This document shows, one piece after another, positions 1-9,925 of a DNA stretch of 45,433 nucleotides. The translations under genes and the position numbers were made by a program. Numbering within the stretch: the first letter of the stretch is position 1; every line of letters starts with the position of its first letter. The notes below the pieces were generated by a model. The model had not been told where the DNA came from. It was given only the letters and a program-made list of their open reading frames with translations, and made no database searches. This DNA comes from Phlegmacium glaucopus (lineage: Eukaryota > Basidiomycota > Agaricomycetes > Agaricales > Cortinariaceae), in contig MU130104.1 of NCBI GenBank assembly GCA_015039465.1, forward strand, positions 1-45,433, written 5' to 3'.

Positions 1-240
1 TGAGGGGGGGAAAGAAAGAATCCAATTTTCTGACTATTTACAAACCCTGGGAGGTATTTTATACATTTGAGATACTTAAAAATAGATAATGTCCAAAAAT
101 AGATATACTGGTTCCTGGTACCCTTACTTTGGTTCTGGCACCATGTGCACTCATTGTTCCTGGAAACATAGGGGTTGTTCTATTTTTAGCCCCATGTTCC
201 TAATTTTAGGTAGTTTCCACCCCTCTTGGTGGGAACTGTG
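1..240. other. Unassigned sequence left of MITE 1
   Basis: I recognise no gene here. It contains a loose repetition of 'ggttcctgg / gttcctggaaac'. The sequence resumes after the MITE-like element at 765, so 1-240 plus 765 onward was the pre-insertion locus. Confidence 0.4.
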
Positions 241-764
241 CCTATTGTGGTGTACTTTACAGTCCCCCACGTTGTCCGGCGGAAGTCCGGCGGACTCCAC
301 TAAAATTCTGGTAAAATTCCGGTGAGAGTCCGGTGAGAGTCTGGTCGGAGTCCGGTCAGAGTCCGGTGAAAGTAGAAAAATGCCTGGACTGTATGTCTGG
401 TCACAGTCCGGCGGACTTCCACCGGACATCCGCCGGACTTTTGATGGAATTTAGGGTTATATTTAGATTTAGAGGTTAGGCTTAGGGTTATATTTAGATT
501 TAGGGCTTAGGCTTAGGGCTTAGGATTAATATTTAGGGATGGGGATATTTTCTGTCCGCGCGGTAGCGCGTTCTTAGGTTAGGAAGGTTAGGAGGGGATA
601 CAGGCATATTTTGTACTTCCACCGGACTTCCACCGGACTCTCACCGGACTCTGACCGGACTTTTCTGGAGTCCGCTGGAGTCCGCCGGACTTCCACCGGA
701 CTCCGGTCAGTCCAGCGGAATTCCGGCCAGACAATGTGGGGGAGTGTAAAGACCTCCTATTGTG
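241..764. mobile_element. MITE-like element 1 with 9-bp target duplication
   Basis: The element occupies 250-755 and is flanked by the perfect direct repeat CCTATTGTG (241-249 and 756-764). Its ends are inverted: the left end reads CTTTACAGTCCCCCACGTTG, and the reverse complement of the right end reads CTTTACACTCCCCCACATTG. Subterminal sequence is packed with TCCGGCGGA, TCCGGTGAGAG and TCCACCGGA motifs in both orientations, which would fold strongly. The middle is rich in TTAGG-type motifs. No coding capacity is seen. A 9-bp duplication fits a Mutator-like origin (inference). Its relative at 6315-7330 shares the ends. Confidence 0.85.
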
Positions 765-1244
765 CCTGGAAACAATCTTTATGATTGTTCAGCACTCCCC
801 CTATCCTCAATCATCATGATTCCCACACAATCACATGGTTCCACTATCTTGGTTATTCTGCTTCCACTGTTGCTAGGGCACCAACTTCCCCTGAATATTT
901 ATTAATAATATTCTGTTGCTCCAAAATCACACCCCATGACATTTGCTAACCCAATATTGTTTATTTAACTTTTCCTGTGCCAAGTCTATAAGGATATTCA
1001 TGGATTTATTGGTTTTAATCCAGACATGCAATTTGTAGTGTAACAAATGATAGTCTATTGACCACACTTATTAACTATATGCATTTAAGTCACACAGTAA
1101 TAGGTCTAATCAACAATTGTAGGGCAGACAACTCTGATTCCCTTATTTATTATCAGTTGTATTAACCAGTTATTGGTGCATTAATTAATATTTATGCTGA
1201 AATAATAGATAAAAATTGCAAAAACCATGCTTATGCAGATTTAA
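765..1244. other. Unassigned AT-rich sequence before Copia fragment
   Basis: I see no gene. The stretch probably includes decayed reverse-transcriptase sequence of the Copia remnant that becomes readable at about 1250, but frames are lost. Confidence 0.3.
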
Positions 1245-1249
1245 ATCAT

Positions 1250-2089
1250 ATCAGCGATCTCAAAACTCATACAATATCTCTATCCCAATTGTCTTATATT
1301 GAACAAATTATTGTTCGTTTTGGTTTAGAAGACTCGCATACTGCAGTTACACCGTTGGAACCCAGAATCGACTTAACACCGGACTCACGAGGCATTTCGC
1401 CTACCCTCCTTACCCCTAGTGAGAAGATGAAGTACTGTGAAATGATCAGCTCGCTTATGTACGTCACTGTAATGACTCGTCCCAACATATCATTTGCTGT
1501 TTCAACCTTGTCTCAGTATCTTGAAACCCCCCATACAACTCACTTAAAAGCTGTCATTCGTGTTTTCAAGTATTTATTAGGTTCTAAAGACCTACAACTT
1601 ATATTGGGCAGTACTCACAGCAAGATAACTGGCTATTCCAATGCAGACTGGGCCTCCCATCTACATCGACACTCAATATCCGGTTTCATATACTTTATTG
1701 GCGTTGGAATCGTCTCCTGGAGCTGTAAAAAGCAACCTGTCATCACTTTATCCAGCACCGAAGCTGAATATGTTGCCCTTACTCATTCTTCCAAGGACAT
1801 ATTATGGATTCATAAGTTTCTCTCTGAATTTTCTAATATTTTCTTTTTTACTTTACCTACTACTCTCTTTTGTGATAATCAAGGTGCTATCTGTTTGTCC
1901 AAAGACTGAACATTTCACGGTCACACCAAACATATCGACACTCATTTTCATTTCATTTGTCAAACTGTCTCTTCCAGCCATATTTTTATCAAGTACTGCC
2001 CTACTTCCAATATGATTGCCAATATCTTCACTAAATCACTTGCGCGAAACAAATTTGTTGCTTTTCGAGACCTTCTTGGGCTTCGTTAA
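1250..2089 (+). pseudogene. Copia (Ty1-type) RT C-terminus and RNase H, broken
   Basis: One frame runs from about 1250 to TAA at 2087-2089, interrupted by an in-frame TGA at 1907-1909. Readable family landmarks, in order, are the end of reverse transcriptase (ISLSQLSYIEQIIVRFGLED), the connection segment (MTRPNISFAVSTLSQYL), and RNase H (GYSNADWASH with its Asp, then TLSSTEAEYVALT and FCDNQGAICLSKD). After the stop come FHGHTKHIDTHFHFI and the usual C-terminal IFTKSLARNKF. Upstream RT, integrase and Gag are absent. It is the 3' remnant of a plus-strand Copia element followed directly by a polypurine tract, so it is not functional. Confidence 0.9.
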
Positions 2090-2102
2090 CCCCATATTTG
2101 TC

Positions 2103-2340
2103 TTGAGGGGGAGTGTTGAACTAATTACACTACTTATCCATTTACTTAACATTACATAATTTCTTTTTACTTAAAGATCACTCTCGTTTATGTGACACCT
2201 CAGTGTTTATTATCACTGAGGTGTAAGTCCTTTCAGTCATCATATTATACTTATTACTTACTCTCTTTTTAGCTAATAACCTTTAGGTATATATCTTCGA
2301 ATACATAGTGTTTATTATCACTGAGGTCTAATAACCTTTA
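2103..2340 (+). mobile_element. Polypurine tract and 3' LTR remnant of the Copia fragment
   Basis: The tract TTGAGGGGGAG (2103-2113) lies 13 bp after the Pol stop and is followed by TGTTGAAC, the expected TG start of a 3' LTR (2114). I cannot find a clear CA-terminated end or a target duplication, so the right boundary is approximate. The LTR contains a strong hairpin at 2195-2224 and a partial copy of it about 110 bp downstream. Confidence 0.6.
2195..2224. repeat. Perfect 11-bp inverted repeat (hairpin) in LTR
   Basis: ACACCTCAGTG and CACTGAGGTGT flank the loop TTTATTAT. A second copy of AGTGTTTATTATCACTGAGG occurs about 110 bp downstream (near 2305-2330), so the module is duplicated. Confidence 0.85.
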
Positions 2341-3239
2341 GCTATATTTCATTCAGGTTCCCCTGCACATTCAATATGACCGCCAGAAGATTTATCATCA
2401 GTTTCAAAATCCAGAGGCAGTAAACAAGGCAACGACAATTGAAGATGTCCATGAGATAACACTTCATGGCAGATGTAGATGTGCTTGACGTGATGTAGAA
2501 GTTGCTTGCTGGTTCAAGGAGTTATTAATGTTTGATGGACCTTGAGGCAGGCGCAGGTACTGCAGTGCTGTTGATCTCATCTGAAAAACAAGAAACTAAA
2601 ACATTGGCTCTGTTGTAGTTATTGGTATTGGATTTTTGAGTTGCGGTTGACTTCAATAACGCAGGATTCCTGTTACCAGGTTAAGGTGTTATTGACCGAG
2701 AGGAACATTTCCCACCGCCATTACTGGGTGGTGCCGCTGTCAAAAATGCTGAAGATCTAAGTGCAGCTGGACCCGCAGATCAATTATGCCATGTATAATT
2801 GTTTTCACTACAGGGTTCGAGGCAGGAAACAGTGTTCGAGTTCTCCAAAATGACCATGATTGGTGGGTGGGTCACTTTAGCGTGAGATAAACATGATATT
2901 GAAGATGCCGAGGAAAGGCGAGCTTGAGCCTCGAGGTGTGGAGAAGAGGCTGCCTAGTACCTTCCAGAGTTGATGGGCCTTGTCATCACATCCGACTCTC
3001 AGTCTAGAGAATAATCATCACCTAAAGTTGTTTTTTGAACATGCTGATTCAATAGCCTTATCTCATCGAGAAATAAATTACCAGCCATCTGCAACTCTAC
3101 TTGTCTTGACGATCATAGTCGTATTGTACCCAGATGAAAACCTTTCAAGTTCCTGCTTCTATCACTCCCCAAAGGACCACAGCTGATTGGACCAAGACCA
3201 CACCCCGATGGTGGACCTCCAGGCATGGGTGTCATATCC
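2341..3239. other. Unassigned region; no supportable gene
   Basis: Short open frames exist (for example a 68-codon frame at 2980-3186), but none shows a recognisable motif. Base composition is less AT-rich than its left neighbour, so this may be a decayed host or transposon gene. Confidence 0.3.
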
Positions 3240-3310
3240 ATTAATAAGTACCTTGTAAAAGCCCTAAATGATTGATCAAAAATGGCCACTAATTCCTTAT
3301 GTTATATAAA
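3240..3310. repeat. Left arm of an inverted repeat flanking the large Copia
   Basis: This ~70-bp segment (for example GATTGATCAAAAATGGCCAC) is the reverse complement, with few differences, of 13736-13807 on the other side of the Copia element. It is probably one terminal repeat of a MITE into which the Copia inserted. Confidence 0.7.
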
Positions 3311-3336
3311 TGTCATCTTTGTACATCATCCTTCCC

Positions 3337-3488
3337 TGTAAGCAATTTAAGCAAATAAAGGAATAGAGAAAAATGAGTGCCAAGTGTGCCATGTGCTTTT
3401 CATCAAGCCTAGGAGGCCTTGGAACGAATTGTTCCTCGGCTCCTTTCTCAACCTCGGAACCACTACATCAGTTCCAATCACTCCAACA
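3337..3488 (-). repeat. Copia 3' LTR, internally deleted (152 bp)
   Basis: It aligns closely with the 5' LTR except that about 135 bp next to its end are missing. TGTAAG is joined directly to CAATTTAAGC, while the 5' LTR has TGTAAG, then the extra segment, then AGTAAGCAATTTAAGC. The shared GTAAG at the junction suggests a microhomology deletion. Confidence 0.75.
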
Positions 3489-4052
3489 CTCCTCCTCAAT
3501 TTGTTACAAGGCCCAGTTCGCTCGCGAAATGTTTGACTTTCATGGATGGGAGGGCTTTCATCAATGCATCGGCCACCATTTTGTTGGTAGGGCAATAGAT
3601 TAAACGTAGACAGCCTTCTTCAATAATCCAGCAAATAAAATGATAATGAATGTCAATGTGTTTTGTGCGCGCGTGAAACTTATGCTCTTTTGTAAGCGCT
3701 ATGGCAGATTGGTTATTGCAGAACAAAGTTGTTGTGTCGAGTTGAATGCCGAAAACCTGCAGGATAAGGGATCATAGCCAGAGTGCTTCCTTCGTCGCGT
3801 ACATAGCTGCAATGTATTTGCTCTCGGTAGTCGACAACAAGATTATCTCTTGATGTTTTGCACTCCAGGAGACCACACCGCCGTTAATAATGAAGGCATA
3901 TCCTGATATTGCCTTTTGATCCTCAGCCATACTTCCATCCACATCAATGTACCCCTGCAGCTCCTTTTGCTGACCTCCGTATCCTAACCACAACTTGCAA
4001 GTTCCCTTTAAGTAGCGAAAGACTCTTTTTATGGCTTCCCAGTGAGGCAACC
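3489..4052 (-). pseudogene. Copia RNase H and Pol C-terminus
   Basis: Minus-strand frames carry the RNase H landmarks GYIDVDGSMAEDQKAISGY, SWSAKHQEIILLSTTESKY, LFCNNQSAIALTKEHKFHA, RTKHIDIHYHFI and CPTNKMVADALMKALP, ending at FASELGLVTN. A stop and a frame break fall between the two halves near 3770. The canonical STEAEY is TTESKY here. The purine run GAGGAGGAG abuts the LTR at 3489 and is the likely polypurine tract. Upstream the gene is cut at 4052 by a solo LTR. Confidence 0.88.
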
Positions 4053-4623
4053 TGTTACATTCCGTCATACGCTACTCCGGTCCAGCTCCATCGGAGTTGT
4101 CTCTGGTAGTCCATACAGTGCTATCCCTCACATCCCGAACTACTCCTCCTACATTCAACCCCAAGACTTCTCCGTGTCATTCCGGTCCCTCCGTCTATAC
4201 TCCGCACCCATTACCACTTCTTTGCCACTACCACTATTTCTTTGTCATCACATTCCCACTATCAGTCAGCACACCAGCCATGGATTATTCACCCCAAGAA
4301 TGCAGGACCTTTCAGGAGCAGAACGCAGCACTTTATATTTATACTTTATATTTTGGTTGCAATTCCTTTTATTATTTAAGTACTTGAACTTGTATGTTTT
4401 CCCTCAGTTCAAATATCAACATAGTTTCCTCCTCCTAGTCTTCCTCTAAGTTACTGCAACTTCCGGTTCCACTCCGTTCTGTTCTTACTCCGAAATTAGG
4501 ACACGAAGGTTTAGGGTAGCACAGCACATATGCTGAGGCTATAGTCCTTTCCTGTTCCGTGGTTCCGTTCTGGTCAAACTCCGTCCAATACTCCGGAATA
4601 GAGTTCTCGAACTTAACACAACC
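4048..4623. mobile_element. Solo LTR A1 with perfect 5-bp target duplication
   Basis: The LTR is 4053-4618 (566 bp), starts TGTTACATTCCGT, ends CTTAACA, and is flanked by CAACC on both sides (4048-4052, 4619-4623). It interrupts the Copia RT/RNase H gene. It is the same family as 6617-7196, from which it differs at scattered sites. A solo LTR is what remains after LTR-LTR recombination of a complete element. Confidence 0.92.
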
Positions 4624-5482
4624 CAGGTTTTATGTTGAATCGAGAGACAGTCTGTACAGCAAAGCAGATATTGGGATGGGTGCCAAGCGAGGCATACATG
4701 AGTGAGCCAACAGCCTCATGATAAGGGATATTTCACATCTGAGCAAATTCTTCAGTAGTCAAAGGTGACTGAGCAGTGGTAAGACAAGTATTTGGATCCA
4801 TTGGGGTTGACACTGGCTTCAAGTCCTCAAAGCTGTAACATCGCAAGATTGAGTCAAGATAGGATTTCTGAGATAGCAAGATTCGTTGGTCCTCGTGAAT
4901 TTGCCATACTTCAATTCTGAGTATTCAGTGAAGTTCGCCTAAGTCCGTTATTTTGACATGTTTTGCAACTTCATTCTTGAATCTTTGGATCAACAGCATG
5001 CTCTTTCCCACAATCAAACAATCATCCACATGCACCAACACAATGATCAACACACCCGTCTTTTCACACCTCCTGAAAAACACTGCTTGATCTACCTCAC
5101 TCTTCAAAAACCCTAGCTTTGTCATGATTCCAACCAGCTTCTGATACCACCTTCACCCCAACTGCTTTAATCCATATAAGGTTTTCCTCAACCTACAAAC
5201 TTTGGCTTCTCTGTGTATTTCTTTCACTGCATATCCTGGTGGTTGTCGCATGAAGATGACTTCATCTTCGGTGAGTTCTCTGTTCAAGTAGGCACCCTTG
5301 ATATTGATCTGACCCGTTTCATAGTCTTCTGCTGCTGCAAACACAAGCACCATCCAAATAGATGTTAGGCAAGCTACCGGTGCATAGGTGTCAAAGTAAT
5401 TGATTCCCGGAACTTGTGAGAAACCTTGAGCCACGAGGCGAGCTTTGTAGTGTATCACATTCCCAGCAGCATCCTTCTTCAC
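4624..5482 (-). pseudogene. Copia reverse transcriptase core
   Basis: Minus strand, two frames with stops. Landmarks are HYKARLVAQGFSQVPGINYF, TYAPVACLTSIWMVL, QINIKGAYLNRELTEDEVIF, QPPGYAVKE, LRKTLYGLKQLG, then LVHVDDCLIVG, which contains the catalytic Asp-Asp pair. These are the standard Ty1/Copia RT blocks. In-frame stops (for example after YGLKQLG and before VKKDAAGN) inactivate it. Confidence 0.92.
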
Positions 5483-6304
5483 TCAAAACACCCACTTTGA
5501 TCCCACCACATTTGCTCCTACTGGCAAATTGACCAATTCCCATGTCCCAGTTTCTCTCAGCATCTCCAACTCCTCCTCAATAGCCTTCTCCAACAACAAC
5601 CAATCAGGTCTCAGCTTCACTTCTTGCAGATTCTGTGGCTCTAACACTTTGGCACTACTGACTTCGGCTACAAATGCGTGTTCATCTTTGCATTCAGTCA
5701 TGCTTGCTGCCCAATCTGCATCTGGCTGGTGGATTCCAGGTGCAAGTGTTGCTTTGTTTCCACCACTAGACCACGTTCCTCTCCCCCCTAACAGATCTGC
5801 TACTTTCTGAGTTGGTTTGCAGATTCTTTTATTTGGCAATTCATTATTGGATGGATTTTCCAGAGTTTTGTCAGCGAGTGGGTTCATGGGCACTTCACCA
5901 TGAGGATCCAAGGCATTTTCAGCTGGTAAGTCAGTGATCGATTTGACTTGATCATATGTCGTCAACTCCTCCTCAAAACAATCCGCTGATGAGTTATTGT
6001 AGGTTATGTTCCATTTGACCATTACTGACTTCATGTCTGGCCAACAGATCTGGATGCCTTTCGACTCGTCATCAATTCCCAACTACCTGCCCTCCTTTAC
6101 TCTTCCTCCCAACTTTGTACCACCCTCTATCCTCACATACACCTTCTCACCCTACTCTCTCAGCCCCTTCAGATTCAGCTTTCTCCCGAATGCTGCCTCA
6201 AAAGGCATCATTCCATCCACTGCTTTTGTTGTCATCCTATTGAGCAACCACACAATGTGCCTTGCCGCTTCACCCCAAAGAATTTTCAGAAGACCGCTTG
6301 CATG
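5483..6304 (-). pseudogene. Copia integrase C-terminus and RT N-terminal linker
   Basis: Minus strand. The right part (about 6090-6304) keeps the integrase C-terminal core 'AVDGMMPFEAAFGRKLNLKG' and 'KVYVRIEGGTKLGGRV'. The frame 5483-6082 continues through the acidic linker into the RT entry ALEKAIEEELEML-like and ETGTWELVNLPVGANVVGSK. A stop separates the two. The integrase is cut at 6305 by MITE 2 and resumes at 7341. Confidence 0.85.
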
Positions 6305-7340
6305 AAGAAGCACAGTACTTTACACTCCCCCACATACTCCAGTGGACTCCACCAGACTCATTGTGACTCATTTGTGACTCCCTGTCACATACTAGACTCC
6401 ACTCTGTTAAGGTTCTGTTAGGGTTCTGTTAGGGTTCCTGTTAGGGTTGTTAGGGTTGTTAGGGTTCTGTTAGGGTTTTTGTTAAGGTTAGGAAGGTATC
6501 ATTTGTCCAATGTTACTAGATTCCACTGGAGTCCACCAGAGTCCACCAGACTAGTCCAATGGAGTCTGCTGGACTTAGTCTGGTAAGAGTCCACCAGAGT
6601 CCATGGACTCTGGTGGTGTTACATTCCGTTATACGTTACTCCGGTCCGGCTCCGTCGGAGCTGTTTCCGGTAGTCCGTACTCCGTACAGTGCCTTCCCTT
6701 ATATCCCAAACTACTCTCCCTATGTTCAACTCCGAGACTTCTCCATGTCATTCCGGTTCCTCCGTCCATACTCCAAACCCGTTATCACTTCTTCGCCACT
6801 ACCATTATTCTTTGTCATCATCTTTCCCATCATCAGTCAGCACACCAGCCATGGATTATTCACCCTAGAATGCAGGACCTTTTCCGGGAGCAGAACGCAG
6901 CACTTATATTTATATTTTATATTTCGGTTGCAATTCCTTTTATATTTAAAGTACTCAAACTTGTATGTTTTCCCTTAGTTTGAATATCAACTTTGTTTCC
7001 TCCTCTTGTTTGTCCTCTAAGTCACTGAGGTCTTCCGTCTTATTACTTCTTCTTCCGTTCCGAAATCAGGACACCTTAGGAGCTGGGCGGCACAGCACAC
7101 ACGCTGAGGCCAACGTCCTTTCCGGGTTACTGTTCCGGTTCCGTTCCGTCCGTTCCGGAGTAACTCCGACGTGACTTCCTTGTTTTAAACTTAACAGGTG
7201 GACTCAAGATTGAAATTTGGCCCATGTAACATTCACACAGTTTAGGACTTGAGTCTGCCAAAGTCCACCGGAATTTGGTGTCACAGTCTGGCAGATTCCG
7301 CCGGAGTATGTGGGGGAGTGTACAGTCCTCAAGAAGCACA
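6305..7340. mobile_element. MITE-like element 2 with 10-bp target duplication
   Basis: The element (6315-7330) is flanked by AAGAAGCACA on both sides (6305-6314, 7331-7340). Both ends carry ACACTCCCCCACATACTCC inverted, the same terminus as MITE 1. Without its nested solo LTR it is about 430 bp. The left interior has a run of GTTAGGG-type repeats (6413-6490). It interrupts the Copia integrase gene, and the copied integrase bases make up the duplication. Confidence 0.9.
6612..7201. mobile_element. Solo LTR A2 nested in MITE 2
   Basis: The LTR is 6617-7196 (580 bp), starts TGTTACATTCCGT and ends CTTAACA, with perfect GGTGG duplications (6612-6616, 7197-7201). It is homologous over its full length to the LTR at 4053-4618. 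It sits inside MITE 2, which sits inside the Copia, so it is the youngest of the three layers here. Confidence 0.92.
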
Positions 7341-8558
7341 TGGATTCTTTTGCCAATGGTTCTATTGCAACGTTCAGCTACTCCAGCATGCTGTGGAGTA
7401 TCATGGATGTTGAGCTTTTGATGCGTGCCCTTGGACTTGAGGTATTTGACAAATTCCTCTCCCTGGTACTCTCCTCCTTGATCGATGTTTAGCTCTTTGA
7501 TTTTCACCCCCATCTGGACCTCCACCCATGCTTCGTATTGCTTATATGCCTTAGGTGTTTCATCTTTGGTCCGGAGCAAATATAGATGCGTCAAGCAGGT
7601 TTTATTGTCAATAAAGGTGACATAGTATTTTTTTCCCCCTCTCAACTCAACTGGCGATTTCCCCCACAGATCCAAGTGTACCTCGTCACCAGACCCCACT
7701 GCTCTCTCCCCTTCCCTAACCTTTGGGACTGGCTTCCTCGTCGACTTGGCATAAACACACAATGCACAGAAGAACTTGTTTCCAAACAGCATGTATTCAA
7801 GCTGAACTCCGGTAACCATTTTGTCTCTTATGAGTTTCTGGGCGACGTCGTATGAAATGTGGCCCATTCGTCAATGAAATAAGTCCAAGGTGAGTTTTTC
7901 CTCCACCACATTTGCTACCCCTTCCTCATGTTCCGCCTTGTAGACTTGCATCAACATTCTCTTCACCTCCCCTATCACTTCCTCATCTGGCCCCCGTACA
8001 ATGCACTTTCCTCCTCCAAAAGTAGCGAAGAAGCCAGCTTCGTCAAGTGGTCCAATTGACACCAGTGTATAACTAACTTCCAGCAAATATAGGACCTCAG
8101 TTAAACGGAGTTGAGAGATTTTGACACCATTTGGTATGTCAATGACCAGTTCTCCTCTTCCAATCATACTGAATGTCTGTTTGTTTGCAGCACAAAAGTG
8201 TCTAGGGGCAATTTCTTCAAAGTTCTCAAATTGATCGCAATATGGCGAGATGTGATTTGTACACCCCGAGTTGTATAATTCTGCGGTTCCGACAGTTTGA
8301 ACAGATTCCACTGCAACAATAGCCTCTCCCAAAGTATCCTTGAACTCTTCATAAAAATTCATCTCCCCTTTTATAGCCTCCTCAAACCAATCTCCGGCCT
8401 CTTCAATATCATCATCTATCCTGACTTCATCCACAATCTCCATCACTTCTTCTGCCGCCCATGCACCTTCCTCCTCCTCTGAGTTCACCTCAACTATGTT
8501 TGCAGTTCCAGATGGCCCCTGGCACTTCTGGTCGGATTTCTGAGGTCTTTGCTGTGAT
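7341..8558 (-). pseudogene. Copia protease and integrase catalytic core
   Basis: Minus strand. Frame 7871 upward: after QQRPQKSDQKCQGPSGTANI comes an acidic stretch, then the protease block ELYNSGCTNHISPYCDQF. The family has Asp-Ser-Gly, here Asn-Ser-Gly, so the catalytic Asp is lost. A stop falls inside the pre-integrase zinc motif (LDLFH, stop, RMGHIS). The integrase then shows VHLDLWGKSPVELRGG (first Asp), NIDQGGEYQG (second Asp) and GVAERCNRTIGKR (Glu), that is the DDE triad of a retroviral-type integrase. The Gag side is cut by the insert at 8559. Confidence 0.9.
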
Positions 8559-9186
8559 CCACCAGATCTGATCAGATCTGATCAGAATTGGTCAGATCTG
8601 ATCAGATTCTGGTCAGAATTTTTACAAGCCCAAATGGCAGTAATAGGGCCAATTTTTCTGACCAGATTCTGATCAGATCTGATCAGAAAGACCAGATCTG
8701 ATCAGATCTGATCAGATTTAATTCTGACCAATTTCCAAGCAGAATCTGACCATTTCCAAGCAGAATCTGGTCAGATTCCGAGCAGAATTAAGTTAGATCA
8801 GCAAATGAATCACTTGACTTTACTAGAAAAATAATATAATTATCAAACCAAGTAATATGTACAACAAACCAATATATTTACATTAGATGGCAATGACCTT
8901 GTTGCCATCAAAATCGTGTATTTTGTTCAGTGCGAGGGGTGTGATCACGTGATCACATGTGATTTGCACAAGCAATGTTGATCTTGTTCTCTGTTTCTCA
9001 CACCATCACACGGCCAGTAACGACGACCACAGACGATGCTATGCATCGTCTGTGGTTATAAAAAGGTAAGTTGATTGTTTTATCGACCCCCATTATATGC
9101 TAATACACAGTATACAGCAACAGCAACGAGTAACACCAACGAATAACAACAACGAACAACAACGGCAGCACGACGACGACAGCCGT

Positions 9187-9720
9187 GTAACAACGGTAAC
9201 CCCCCCCTGGTGAGGGGGGGTATTTTTTATTTTATTCTACCTTAATTCATTACTAACGACTTATAATAGTTCATGTACGACGTACGACAACGATAGCGAG
9301 CAACAACAACAACGTACGACACCACAACAACAACATACAACACGACGACGACGATGTACGCCGCCTACAGCAAGATGACGACGTGCCACGTAACAACGGT
9401 AACCCCCCCTGGTGAGGGGGGGTATTTTTTTACTTCATTTTTATTTATTTCACTACTAACACTTTATATTAGGCCATGTACGACGTACGACACGCACAAC
9501 GACAACACACGACGCGTACACGCGTACAACCACCACGTACGACCTGTATAACGACCCCCACCGGCCTACAACGACCAACGACCCGTGTGACGACGACAAA
9601 CAACACCCACCGGCCTACAACAACACCTACCGGCCTACAACGACCACATGCGCGTACAACACGACGGATGACAGCGGTGACGGCTACCCCACCCCCCCAC
9701 GAGGGGGGTTTTTGTTAACG
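9187..9720 (+). repeat. Three hairpin-plus-T-tract modules
   Basis: Near 9200, 9400 and 9690 the same arrangement recurs: an ACGAC-rich lead, GTAACAACGGTAAC (first two copies), a run of C, a short loop (TGGTGA or ACGA), a matching run of G, then a T-rich tract. In the first two copies an AT-rich stretch ending CATGTACGACGTACGAC follows. The stems are about 7 pairs of C-G. They look like rho-independent terminators but sit in a fungal transposon interior. Confidence 0.75.
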
Positions 9721-9784
9721 ATGGACGACGATGACGACGATGGACGACGACGGCGATGCCTCCTCGCCGTCGTCCATTTCAACC

Positions 9785-9925
9785 ACCTACATACACCCAT
9801 TTTACGCCCATCACCCCCGTTTCGCACCCATCACCCCTGTCTTACACCCATCACCCCCGTTTGCACCCATCACCCCTATTTTGCACCCATCACCCCCGTT
9901 TTGCACCCATCACCCCCCTTTCTAC
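9785..9925 (+). repeat. Minisatellite of about 19-20 bp (CACCCATCACCCCCGTTT)
   Basis: About seven tandem, slightly variable copies of CACCCATCACCCCCGTTTTG run through this stretch. Units abut without unique spacers, so it is not CRISPR-like. Confidence 0.85.

Noticed and set aside
2341..3239. Gene remnant with phrases such as acidic or Gly-rich segments
   Set aside because: No frame longer than about 70 codons and no motif I could name.
6413..6490. Chromosome end
   Set aside because: TTAGGG-like repeats are irregular, short and lie inside a MITE with target duplications.
9187..9440. Bacterial rho-independent terminators, implying bacterial contamination
   Set aside because: Surrounding sequence is fungal Copia on both sides and the modules are repeated inside one insertion.
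9785..9925. Possible CRISPR-like array
   Set aside because: Units abut with no unique spacers and the context is a eukaryotic transposon. It is a minisatellite.
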